Origin: FEN-1073 sp963780865
GTDB taxonomy: Bacteria; Chloroflexota; Anaerolineae; Anaerolineales; RBG-16-64-43
Assembly (NCBI GenBank): GCA_963780865.1
Contig: CAWADT010000013.1
Span: 62,001 to 126,000, forward strand
Length of the DNA stretch: 64,000 nt
Direction of reading: 5' to 3'
In this document: piece by piece, positions 34,677 through 43,932 of the stretch
Numbering within the stretch: the stretch's first letter is position 1
How the letters are laid out: each line of letters begins with the position of its first letter
Program-made: the position numbers and the translations under genes
The notes under the pieces: model-generated
The model's input: the letters and a program-made list of their open reading frames with translations, nothing else
The model's database searches: none
Told to the model about the DNA's origin: nothing

Positions 34677-35273
34677 ATGTTTGGATTTGGAATTTTCAAC
34701 GGGTTGGGGTTGACCTTAAAACACATGTGGGAGTCCTACTGGGACGACCTTCGGTGGTGGGGGCGGCGTTATTTCCGTCCGGAGGGAATCGGCCATCGCA
34801 GCGGGAAGGAGGCGCGCGGGATTTTCACCGTCCAGTATCCGGAAGAAAAGCTTCCTGTGCCGGAGGCATTCCGGGTCCTTCCCTTCCTGGTCTACGCCGA
34901 AGGAGAAGCCGGAGCGCGAAAACTGCGCTGCACGGCCTGTGGAATTTGCGCCAAGGTCTGTCCGCCGCAATGCATTTGGATTACCCGGAGCGCCGATCCT
35001 TCCTCCGGAAAGCCTATTCCCGCTCCCTCTGAGTTTTTTACAGATACCGATTTATGCATGAATTGCGGTCTGTGCGCGGAATACTGCCCCTTCGATGCAA
35101 TCAAAATGGACCGGGAGTACGAACTAGCCACCCGCAGCCGGGAGGGAAACATCTATAATCTGGAAAAGCTCCTGCGAGCTGAAACCTACCACGCGGCGAT
35201 CCATCCGCTGGCCTTCGAACGCGAGCGTTCCACGCGGGCGGCCAAAAACGCCCGCCGGACGGATGGCGGTTGA
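34677..35273 (+). CDS. nuoI: NADH-quinone oxidoreductase subunit I (two 4Fe-4S clusters)
   Basis: 198 residues with an amphipathic N-terminus (FNGLGLTLKHMWESYWDDL) and two ferredoxin motifs: CTACGICAKVCPPQC (about 83-97) and CMNCGLCAEYCPFDA (about 127-141), ligands of clusters N6a and N6b. It hands electrons to NuoB. The stop TGA overlaps the next gene's ATG (TGATG). No NADH-binding (E, F, G) or membrane (A, H, J-N) subunit gene is present in this locus. Confidence 0.93.
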   Translation: MFGFGIFNGLGLTLKHMWESYWDDLRWWGRRYFRPEGIGHRSGKEARGIFTVQYPEEKLPVPEAFRVLPFLVYAEGEAGARKLRCTACGICAKVCPPQCIWITRSADPSSGKPIPAPSEFFTDTDLCMNCGLCAEYCPFDAIKMDREYELATRSREGNIYNLEKLLRAETYHAAIHPLAFERERSTRAAKNARRTDGG

Positions 35274-35617
35274 TGTATCACGAAGACACCGAAATGCTTT
35301 TCCCCATGCGCGTCGTTCCCTCGCTGGCAGATCTGCGCGGGGTCGGCTGGAAGCGGCTGGTGGCGCGGATAGCGGAATTGAAAGAGGACGACGCCGACGC
35401 CTTGGCGTTCGGATTGATGATGATCCGCTTGAGCGGGTGCGTCACCTGCCAGGCGGATTCCTTCCGCGCCCTACGCGGCTGCACCGCATGCGCCCGCCAG
35501 GCGATCCTTCGCTACCGCGGCAGCGATCAGGATATCGCCCGCTTGTATGAGAAGGCGCGCAAGGAAATTCAAGCCTACCTCAACGGGGGGACCAAGCCCA
35601 AGGAAGGACACGAATGA
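35273..35617 (+). CDS. small cysteine-rich protein of the nuo-mrp cluster
   Basis: Start ATG at 35273 overlaps the nuoI stop, so expression is coupled; 114 residues. The central region holds two CxxC pairs, GCVTC at about 56-60 and CTAC at about 72-75, in the segment GCVTCQADSFRALRGC and RGCTACARQAILRY. This could bind iron-sulfur or zinc. The N-terminal half (LRGVGWKRLVARIAEL, ADALAFGLMMIRL) and C-terminal helix (ARLYEKARKEIQAYL) are helical. I do not recognise the family. Its place between nuoI and an Fe-S carrier ATPase suggests a role in cluster delivery to, or electron flow in, the module. Confidence 0.7.
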   Translation: MYHEDTEMLFPMRVVPSLADLRGVGWKRLVARIAELKEDDADALAFGLMMIRLSGCVTCQADSFRALRGCTACARQAILRYRGSDQDIARLYEKARKEIQAYLNGGTKPKEGHE

Positions 35618-35618
35618 G

Positions 35619-36707
35619 ATGAAGTACCCGGCCACGGGCGAGGAGAGCCCGACCATCGAGCAATTGCGCGCGGCGTTGGGAAAGGTCGAGGATCCCGAGC
35701 TGCACAAAGACCTGATCGCCCTGAATATGATTCGCGACCTCAGGGTGGAGGACGGCCGGGTGTCGTTCACGCTGGTGCTAACCACACCGGCCTGTCCCCT
35801 GCGCGACCGCATCGCGGCGGACGCCCAGGCGGCCGTGCGATCGGTCCCCGGCGTGCAGGATGTGCAAGTGAGCGTGGAGGCGTCCGTGCCAGGCGGGGCT
35901 CAGCGCGGCCAAGTGGCTTCCCCGGCCAGGAATATCGTCGCCGTCGCGTCGGGGAAGGGCGGGGTGGGCAAGAGCACCGTAGCGGTTAATCTGGCGGTTT
36001 ACCTTGCCGCCAAGGGGAGTTGCGTGGGTCTCCTGGATGCCGATATCTACGGGCCCAACGTGCCTCGGATGATGGGAATTTCCCAACTACCGGCGCCCGA
36101 AGGGGAACGGATTGTTCCAGCCGTCGCGTTCGGGGTGAAGGTGGTATCGGTCGGATTGATGGTGGAACCGGGTCAGCCGCTCATCTGGCGTGGGCCGATG
36201 CTGCATTCGGCCATCCGACAATTGCTCGCCGACGTCGAATGGGGGATGCTGGATTATCTGATTGTCGATTTGCCCCCCGGAACCGGCGATGTGCAGATAA
36301 GCTTATGCCAGCTGATTCCCGTTTCCGGGGGTTTGATCGTCACCCTTCCGCAGTTGGTTTCGCAGGACGACGCCCTGCGCGGTTTGGAAATGTTCCGGAT
36401 GGTGAACGTACCGATCATTGGCGTGGTGGAAAATATGAGTTATTGGATGGGCCCGGACGGCAAACCCGTCGACTTGTTTGGCCGGGGCGGGGGAAAGCAA
36501 ATGGCCCTTTCCGCGCGCGTTTCCTTCCTCGGGGAAATTCCGATCGATCCGGCTGTGCGGATCGGAGGAGATGCCGGAAAGCCGGTTATCCTCTCTTCGC
36601 CGGAATCGCCAGTCGCGCTCGCGCTGATCGAGATGGCCGGGAAGGTGGCGGCGCGTGTCAGCGTTTTAGCAATGGAATCCGCCGCCGCGAATCCCTCATC
36701 CGGCTAA
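35619..36707 (+). CDS. Mrp/NBP35-type Fe-S cluster carrier ATPase
   Basis: ATG at 35619, one base after the preceding stop; 362 residues. Residues 10-90 are a MIP18/DUF59 domain (LGKVEDPELHKDLIALNMIRDL, TTPACPLRD). Residues 105-362 are the P-loop part: VASGKGGVGKSTVAVNLAVYLA (Walker A with deviant Lys), GLLDADIYGPNVPRMMG, DYLIVDLPPGTGDVQISL. The C-terminal CxxC that binds the bridging cluster in most members is missing: the segment after VVENMSYW is MGPDGKPVDLFGRGGG. Family members carry [4Fe-4S] clusters to apoproteins; complex I is a known client type. Confidence 0.88.
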   Translation: MKYPATGEESPTIEQLRAALGKVEDPELHKDLIALNMIRDLRVEDGRVSFTLVLTTPACPLRDRIAADAQAAVRSVPGVQDVQVSVEASVPGGAQRGQVASPARNIVAVASGKGGVGKSTVAVNLAVYLAAKGSCVGLLDADIYGPNVPRMMGISQLPAPEGERIVPAVAFGVKVVSVGLMVEPGQPLIWRGPMLHSAIRQLLADVEWGMLDYLIVDLPPGTGDVQISLCQLIPVSGGLIVTLPQLVSQDDALRGLEMFRMVNVPIIGVVENMSYWMGPDGKPVDLFGRGGGKQMALSARVSFLGEIPIDPAVRIGGDAGKPVILSSPESPVALALIEMAGKVAARVSVLAMESAAANPSSG

Positions 36708-36750
36708 TCCCCGAATAAATAACTGCGATAATCCTTTGACGGGGAGTTAT

Positions 36751-38244
36751 CTACTCACGTTTATCGTTCAGCGTGTTTTCAAAACCTGGCGGAGAACCTA
36801 CCGGTTTAGTGTCGATGAGGTTCATCACGCCTCCCCGTTGGAGGGTCCAAAGGAAGATATACGTCAATCGGTGGATCCGGTATTTATCCACCGGCGCCGG
36901 ATCGTACACCACCAGCGAATGGGTCACCAACTGCTGCAACGCGGGATCCAATTGCTTGGGGTCAAGGTCCGTCGCGCGTTGAAGATCCTCGTAGGATGTG
37001 CCGTTCGGAGAAAACCGTTCCATCGCGAACAGCACCTGGCGCGCGCCGGGCAGCAGGAGTTTCCAGGAATGGCGGTAAATCTGCTGGAGGACGATCCCGG
37101 CGGGCGTCCCTTTCGCCGCGGGGACCAGGTTTTCGAGAACCCGATGGAGCGGCAAACTCGCCGCCTGGCCGATAATCAATTTAAGCGCCATGGGGTTTCC
37201 GCCCACCAGGGAAAATACCCTTTCCATGTCTTCGTCGGAAATATGAAGCCGGCGTTCCTGAGCCTCATACCGCATAAGGGATAGGCAGGCTTCGTGGGAT
37301 AGCTCGTGCAAATAAAGATTGACGCATCCGGAGAGGAGCGGCAGCCGCTGGCGGCTGGTGAGCAAAAACCGCGTCGGCCCAGAGGGAGAAAGCAGGTTGG
37401 GGAGAAAATCCCTTGGGCGATGCTCCGGCTCCAAATCTTCCAGGACGATGAGGTAAGGTTTTTCCGAAAGGATGCTCCGAATCGACTCTCGCCGATCCTC
37501 CCGGTTCGGATTGGGCGGATTGTCCGGTTGACCCAATTGGGCGCCGATCTGCTCGATCATCCGGCTGGTATCGAGCGGCGGCGGAGTATCGGGCGCTTCC
37601 CAGAGGAAAAAAGGCCGATCCATGGCCGAAATCCACGCCGCGTCGGCCCAACCTCCCGCGCTGAGCGCTTCCCGCACTCCGGCATAGGCCAGCGCGGTTT
37701 TTCCCAACCCGCCCAAACCCTCGATGCTGATGATCGGCGGTCCTTGCGGATCCCGCAACCAATGATCGATTTGCGCCAAGGCGTCTTCAAACCCGAACAA
37801 CCGCTGAAAAGGCGCCGGAGGGAGATTGCGGCAACGGAAACTGAGCGCCTCGGATCGGCTGGATACCGATTCTTTTTCCAGATCCCGCATGGCTTTGGCC
37901 AGGAGCCGCAAAGCCTGGGATTGCATCGCGTACAAACCGCTGCTGGACCGTCCCTGATGCAGCGAGAGTTCCTGCATCGAATGGCTTTCCCAGAACCGTT
38001 CCCGGAGCAGCGAGTACGAATCCGGATTGCTCGTTTTCAGTTTTTCCAGGCCTTGTTCCAGGTTCGATCGGATGCATTGGATGGAAAGCGAGGCGTCCTT
38101 TGGAAATACGTGCGGCAGCAATGCCTGGAGATGGGAAAAATCGGGCTTGGAATGGGGATGGACCATGGCGCGCAGGGCGGCATGAATCTCCAGTTGCAGT
38201 GTATCCGGTGGAAACTCGGAATTGGTTGCTTCATTGAGATCCAT
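36751..38244 (-). CDS. STAND (NB-ARC-like) ATPase with N-terminal sigma-region-4-like helix-turn-helix
   Basis: 497 residues. Residues 60-115 (YSLLRERFWESHSMQELSLHQGRSSSGLYAMQSQALRLLAKAM) have the helix pattern of sigma-factor region 4. The NTPase core starts near 145: Walker A IEGLGGLGKTALAYAG (about 175), Walker B PYLIVLEDLE (about 258), the sensor segment TRFLLTSRQRLPLL (about 290) and GGNPMALKLIIG (about 345), the GLPL-like motif. A winged-helix-like region (390-460) closes the protein. There is no long TPR/WD repeat sensor, so the usual ligand-sensing C-terminus is missing or replaced. It is convergent with mrp and stands alone. Regulatory or defence functions both occur in the STAND class. 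Confidence 0.75.
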   Translation of the reverse strand: MDLNEATNSEFPPDTLQLEIHAALRAMVHPHSKPDFSHLQALLPHVFPKDASLSIQCIRSNLEQGLEKLKTSNPDSYSLLRERFWESHSMQELSLHQGRSSSGLYAMQSQALRLLAKAMRDLEKESVSSRSEALSFRCRNLPPAPFQRLFGFEDALAQIDHWLRDPQGPPIISIEGLGGLGKTALAYAGVREALSAGGWADAAWISAMDRPFFLWEAPDTPPPLDTSRMIEQIGAQLGQPDNPPNPNREDRRESIRSILSEKPYLIVLEDLEPEHRPRDFLPNLLSPSGPTRFLLTSRQRLPLLSGCVNLYLHELSHEACLSLMRYEAQERRLHISDEDMERVFSLVGGNPMALKLIIGQAASLPLHRVLENLVPAAKGTPAGIVLQQIYRHSWKLLLPGARQVLFAMERFSPNGTSYEDLQRATDLDPKQLDPALQQLVTHSLVVYDPAPVDKYRIHRLTYIFLWTLQRGGVMNLIDTKPVGSPPGFENTLNDKRE

Positions 38245-38683
38245 GGATCACCTGGGCCAATTCTAAAAATCCAAAATCGAACCGATGAGAACACACGTTT
38301 TGAACATGCGTAGTCAACCGTTGACCATATTATAAGTGTACCTTCCCGCCACAACAAGCGAGCGGCGGCGGGGAATCATCGATCCTGAATTTTCGGACCG
38401 GGAGGGAAACGGGGAGAGCCGAGAAGTGCCTCGGAAGGAATTCCATTCGCGTCGGTTGTTTGGGACAATGCGAGCGCGGCGAGATGATCCGGAGGCTAAT
38501 CTTTTTCTGTTCCGATGCCTGACCGAACTTTATTGATTAACGCGGCGTCTTTATAAAAAAATCAAAAACCCTGCCTTGGCTTTGCGTCAGGATGGGGAAT
38601 AGGCGATTTTCCACGTTCCAATCCTCCCAAGGTATAATGACGACGGCTTCGGAAATAAGAATCATCAAGAAAGGTTCGGGAAA
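38245..38683. other. 439-bp intergenic region between divergent STAND and ricT genes
   Basis: No gene is supported here. It holds a 13-bp palindrome (38313-38325) and short unrelated open frames. Both flanking genes start away from the gap, so it should contain two promoters; I see no strong -35/-10 pair for either. Confidence 0.6.
38313..38325. promoter_or_regulatory. palindromic operator candidate GTCAACCGTTGAC
   Basis: Perfect 6-1-6 palindrome about 70 bases upstream of the STAND ATPase start. An HTH protein encoded next to it could bind here (self-regulation), but this is inference. Confidence 0.35.
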
Positions 38684-39604
38684 ATGTCCGCCATCATCGG
38701 CGTTCGATTTCAACGGTTGGGAAAAGTCTATCATTTCGACGCGGGAACCCACGCGGAAACCATTCATCCGGGGGATTATGTGGTCGTTACGACCGCTCGC
38801 GGAAAACAGATCGGGCAGGTCGCTTGTTTCGTTCCCCCGACCCGCACGATCGAAGGGGAGCGCCGGACAATCGACCGTCCCGCATCGGCGCAAGATTTAC
38901 TGATCCAACAAGGGTGGAAGGAGCGCGAAGAGGAAACGCTGGTTATCCTGCGCGACCACGCCAAAATGCTCAACCTTCAGGGAGTAAAATTCTCCGCGGT
39001 TGAGTTCGGTTTTGACGGTTCTCATATGGCCGTCTTTTTTTCGACCGAAACAGACGAAAAATTGGATCTTAAACCTTTGCGCAACGACCTGGCAAAACGG
39101 TTCCCCAGGCAGCAGATAGAGTTCCGCCAGATCGGACCGCGCGACGTCGCCCGGCTGCTATGCGGGTTGGGCGCCTGCGGGCTCGAACAGCGATGTTGCG
39201 CGCAGTTCCTGGGCGAGTTCAATCCCATCTCGATAAAGATGGCGAAGGCGCAGGGGATTTCACTGAACCCCGGCGAGATAACCGGAATATGCGGGCGCCT
39301 GCGTTGTTGCCTGATCTATGAGTATGATCAATATGCCGAAGCCCGCCAGCGGCTTCCTAAACGCGGCAAACGCGTGCAAACTCCGAGAGGCGCGGGGCGC
39401 GTAGCGGAAGTCTTCCCGTTGCGCGACGGAGTCCTGGTGGATTTTGGCGAAGAGGCTGGAACGGCCGAGTTTAAGCGGGAAGAAGTCCATATCATAGACG
39501 AATCGGCTTCCCCGGCTTCCACCCGGCAGGAAACCGACGCCACGCAAATAGACAGCGAAAAAAATAACCGTCCCCCCGCGGGCGAACAGTCAGCGGGAAG
39601 TTAA
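38684..39604 (+). CDS. ricT: PSP1-domain protein, RicT-like
   Basis: 306 residues. The PSP1 core (about 1-200) starts VRFQRLGKVYHFDAG and includes KFSAVEFGFDGSHMAVFFS and RQQIEFRQIGPRDVARLL. The diagnostic cysteine cluster is LCGLGACGLEQRCC and GICGRLRCCLIYEYDQY. In Bacillus, RicT with RicA and RicF binds iron-sulfur clusters and promotes RNase Y processing. Residues 210-260 form a small beta domain (GKRVQTPRGAGRVAEVFPLRDGVLVDF) with a polar tail after 265. No RicA/F gene is nearby. Downstream genes follow after 38 bases. Confidence 0.88.
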   Translation: MSAIIGVRFQRLGKVYHFDAGTHAETIHPGDYVVVTTARGKQIGQVACFVPPTRTIEGERRTIDRPASAQDLLIQQGWKEREEETLVILRDHAKMLNLQGVKFSAVEFGFDGSHMAVFFSTETDEKLDLKPLRNDLAKRFPRQQIEFRQIGPRDVARLLCGLGACGLEQRCCAQFLGEFNPISIKMAKAQGISLNPGEITGICGRLRCCLIYEYDQYAEARQRLPKRGKRVQTPRGAGRVAEVFPLRDGVLVDFGEEAGTAEFKREEVHIIDESASPASTRQETDATQIDSEKNNRPPAGEQSAGS

Positions 39605-39642
39605 CCCGACCCGGTTTTCATCCTCTCTCGGAAGCCTAAACC

Positions 39643-40335
39643 ATGCCTTCCGCTTTGTCCCAGTTGTTCCGCAGACCTCCGGGCTTCGGATGGTTGATCC
39701 TCTCCGGCGGATCGCCCACTGACGATCACGTCACCCGCACTCTGGCTTTGGTGGAACATGCCGGGATAGCTGTCGCCGTGATCCCTACCGCCGAATTCCT
39801 TGGTATGGCCGAAGAGGCGCTCGATCCGTGGATCGCATTAACCGGATGGGAAGGAAAAACAGTCGACTGCGGGGGTTCACCCGATATCGTGGAAGGGGAA
39901 ATTTCCGAAGCGGCGTTGGTTCTTCTTCCCGATGGCCCTTCGGCGGCATTATATGTGGACGCCTTGGGCCAAACTGACGCCGGGGATTTTCTGCTTGCCG
40001 CATTGGATGAAGGGGTCATCATTATCGCGGCCGGTACGGCCGCGGAAGCATTGGGCGAACTGATCGCGGAGTCGGGCGCGGACCGCCAGCCGGATCTTCA
40101 CGGGGAAGAGGACGAGCACCGGGCCGGTGCCCCGGCGTTGGGATGGATCCCGGGGGCGATCATCCAATCGCACTTTACTGCGGGTGTTCCCATTCCTGCT
40201 TCCCTCAAACGCAAGGATTTATTTCGCATCGGTCTTCCGGAAGGAGCTTCGCTTGCGCTTGGTCCGGGGGACGAACGAGAAATCTGGGGCGAGGAGAAGC
40301 CCGTGATAACTTTCCGCGGCTGGTGGAACGCATGA
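39643..40335 (+). CDS. peptidase S51/cyanophycinase-like protein, probably without the catalytic serine
   Basis: 230 residues with class I glutamine-amidotransferase-like topology: GWLILSGGSPTDDHVTRTLAL, VAVIPTAEFLGMAEEALDPWIALTGWE, ALVLLPDGPSAALYVDALGQTDAG, IIIAAGTAAEALGEL. Where S51 peptidases have a GxSAG nucleophile elbow, this protein reads AGTAAEA, so the serine is threonine or lost. Function therefore uncertain: possibly a binding protein. It is translationally coupled (ATGA) to the receptor-like gene downstream. Confidence 0.65.
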   Translation: MPSALSQLFRRPPGFGWLILSGGSPTDDHVTRTLALVEHAGIAVAVIPTAEFLGMAEEALDPWIALTGWEGKTVDCGGSPDIVEGEISEAALVLLPDGPSAALYVDALGQTDAGDFLLAALDEGVIIIAAGTAAEALGELIAESGADRQPDLHGEEDEHRAGAPALGWIPGAIIQSHFTAGVPIPASLKRKDLFRIGLPEGASLALGPGDEREIWGEEKPVITFRGWWNA

Positions 40336-41138
40336 CTCGCGCCGTCCAGCCCGGTCTCGCTCCGCAAAGGGTTGTTTCCCTGGTGCCTTCCACAACCGAC
40401 AGCATGTTCACGCTTGGATTGGGCCGCTTTGTCGTCGGCGCAACGGATTACTGTCCTTTGCCGAAAGATCAAACCGGAATCCTTCGAATCGGGGGACCCA
40501 AGGATGCCCGGGTGGAAGAAATCGTCGGCCTCCATCCGGAAATGGTTTTCGCCAACGCGGAGGAGAATCCGGAAGCCCTGATGGCCGCCTTGGAGCGATC
40601 CGGCTTGCGGGTGTGGGTCACGTTTCCTAAAACTTTGCGGGAGGCCGTCTCGGATCTGCGGGACCTGGCGATGATGTATGCCTCCGAAACCGCGCTGCAA
40701 AGCGTGGTGTGGCTGGACCGCGCCGTGGATTGGCTCGAAGGATCCCGGCCGCAAAGATCGATGCGCGCGTTTTGTCCGGTTTGGCGGGAAGGACCGGCCG
40801 AAAAACCCGAGCGGTGGGTGACGTTCGGCGGCGATACCTATGCCAATGATTTGCTGTTCCTGTGCGGGGCCGAAAACGTTTTCGCCGATCGGTCGAGTTC
40901 ACGGTATCCCCCGGTGACGCCGGATGAAGTAATCGCGGCCGATCCGGAAATCATACTGCTCCCCGACGAACCCTTTGCTTTTCAGGAGGAGGACGCTTCC
41001 TTCTTTCTTCGAAACATGCCGTTCCTCCAAGCCGTGCGGAATCAAAAGGTCCGGCGAGTGGATGGCCGGTTGCTTTTCTGGCACGGGACGCGGTTAGGCG
41101 AGAGTATCCGCGCTCTACCCGAGTGGTTTAAACTTTGA
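40332..41138 (+). CDS. cytosolic helical-backbone metal-receptor (cobalamin-binding-like) protein
   Basis: ATG at 40332 overlaps the previous stop; 268 residues. Two Rossmann-like lobes joined by a long helix, as in BtuF/FhuD: RVVSLVPSTTDSMFTLGLGRFVVGATDYCPLP, EEIVGLHPEMVFANAEENPEALMAALERSGLRVWVTFPKTL, FGGDTYANDLLFLCGAENVF and VTPDEVIAADPEIILLPDEPF. It has no signal peptide or lipobox and no ABC transporter genes nearby, so it appears cytoplasmic. A role in corrinoid or metal binding is inferred from fold only. Confidence 0.82.
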   Translation: MTRAVQPGLAPQRVVSLVPSTTDSMFTLGLGRFVVGATDYCPLPKDQTGILRIGGPKDARVEEIVGLHPEMVFANAEENPEALMAALERSGLRVWVTFPKTLREAVSDLRDLAMMYASETALQSVVWLDRAVDWLEGSRPQRSMRAFCPVWREGPAEKPERWVTFGGDTYANDLLFLCGAENVFADRSSSRYPPVTPDEVIAADPEIILLPDEPFAFQEEDASFFLRNMPFLQAVRNQKVRRVDGRLLFWHGTRLGESIRALPEWFKL

Positions 41139-41223
41139 GGGAACCGGTCGGAGCCGGATATTTTCAGAACGAGGAATTCTTGAACTCGATCTCAACGACA
41201 GAAAAATAAGATAGACCGATGCT

Positions 41224-42447
41224 ATGAGAAAACATTGGAAGCAAGCGGTTCTTGGGTTCGTCGCACTCCTGCTCTTTTTGGGAGCGTGCGGGGTATTGTT
41301 TCCGGCGAACCTCGCGTTTGCGAAGCAGAATTCCGGCGGAAACGATTTCCTTGCCCGATGGATGGGCGCCCGCTATTTTCTGCAAGGCGTCCAGCCCTAC
41401 GACGACCGGGTGGGTCTGGCCACCCAGCAATGGATATACGGGCACGCGGCGGACCCAAGCCGCGGAGAAGATCTTTCCCGGTTCGCCTATCCCCTCTATG
41501 CGATGATTATTTTCGGTCCGTTCGGCCTGTTGGATTTCACCGCCGCCCGGGCGCTATGGATGACGCTGCTGGAAATGGGAACGGCAGCGTTTGCGCTGCT
41601 TGCGGCCGCGATCGCCGGGTGGGGATCCCAGCGTGGAAAAACGGTGATCTGGATTCTCTTCGCCCTGGGCGGTTATTTCGAATTGCGCGCGATCATCAAC
41701 GGAAACCCCGTCGTGCTCGCCTGCCTCTTCCTGGCGGCGGCAATTTTTCTTTTCGGCAGGGGTCTGCACCGGCAAGCCGGCATCGTATTGGCCTTCGCCA
41801 CCATCAAGCCCCAAATCGTAATATTCCCAATCCTATGGCTGACCTTTTGGTGCCTTTACCAAAAACGATATTCCCTTCTCGTTGCCTTCGGGCTCACCCT
41901 GGCAGCGCTCATCGGCGTCAGCACGCTGTTGGTTCCAAATTGGATTCTCCTCGATTTCAGGGAAGTAATTAATTACACTTCATATACGGAACCCGGGACC
42001 CCTGCGGCCGTTCTGGGAGCATGGTTTGGAACTGCGGGGAGGGCGGCGGGGTGGGTGTGTTCGCTCCTAATGCTTGCGGGGTTGATTTGGGTTTGGATTC
42101 AAAACCTCGGAGGTTCCTACCGGAACTTCCTCTTTATTTTGGCGATCACCATCAGCGCTGCGCCCATGCTGGGAATCCCCTTCGATCCGGGGAATGAATA
42201 TCTCCTGCTGCTTCCGATTGCGCTCGGGCTGTCTTTTTGGAAAGATTACTCATGGAAACAGTTAATCCCCTGGGCGATGACGCTGGGCATGATTTTCTTC
42301 GGGCTATGGATGATTTTTCTGTTTACGCTGCAAAGGGGAGCTCAGCCTGTGCAAAACCCGATTTTGATCTTCCCGCTTCCGGTTTTTTTATTGGCATGGT
42401 TTGCGCTCTTGCATCTTCGGGGAGAAAACTCCATTCCCTCCGGATAG
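41224..42447 (+). CDS. GT87-type (DUF2029) membrane protein
   Basis: 407 residues and about 9-11 membrane segments, for example AVLGFVALLLFLGACGVLF, AIFLFGRGL and LILVWIQ-like helices. The first extracytoplasmic loop contains NDFLARWMGARYFLQGVQPYDDRVG, a typical GT-C feature with an Asp in the first loop that is catalytic in GT87 mannosyltransferases. ILFALGGYFELRAIINGNPVVLACLFLAAA matches the family core. It should add a sugar from a polyprenyl donor outside the membrane; acceptor unknown. It is convergent with pyk (16 bases apart). Confidence 0.72.
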   Translation: MRKHWKQAVLGFVALLLFLGACGVLFPANLAFAKQNSGGNDFLARWMGARYFLQGVQPYDDRVGLATQQWIYGHAADPSRGEDLSRFAYPLYAMIIFGPFGLLDFTAARALWMTLLEMGTAAFALLAAAIAGWGSQRGKTVIWILFALGGYFELRAIINGNPVVLACLFLAAAIFLFGRGLHRQAGIVLAFATIKPQIVIFPILWLTFWCLYQKRYSLLVAFGLTLAALIGVSTLLVPNWILLDFREVINYTSYTEPGTPAAVLGAWFGTAGRAAGWVCSLLMLAGLIWVWIQNLGGSYRNFLFILAITISAAPMLGIPFDPGNEYLLLLPIALGLSFWKDYSWKQLIPWAMTLGMIFFGLWMIFLFTLQRGAQPVQNPILIFPLPVFLLAWFALLHLRGENSIPSG

Positions 42448-42462
42448 ACAACGGAGCACGCT

Positions 42463-43914
<1,452 letters not shown>

Positions 43915-43932
43915 GATGGGGTCCGCTCCCAG

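Noticed and set aside
32312..35273. Group 4 [NiFe] hydrogenase instead of complex I
   Set aside because: The large subunit lacks both nickel-binding cysteine pairs and has NuoD-type motifs and C-terminus.
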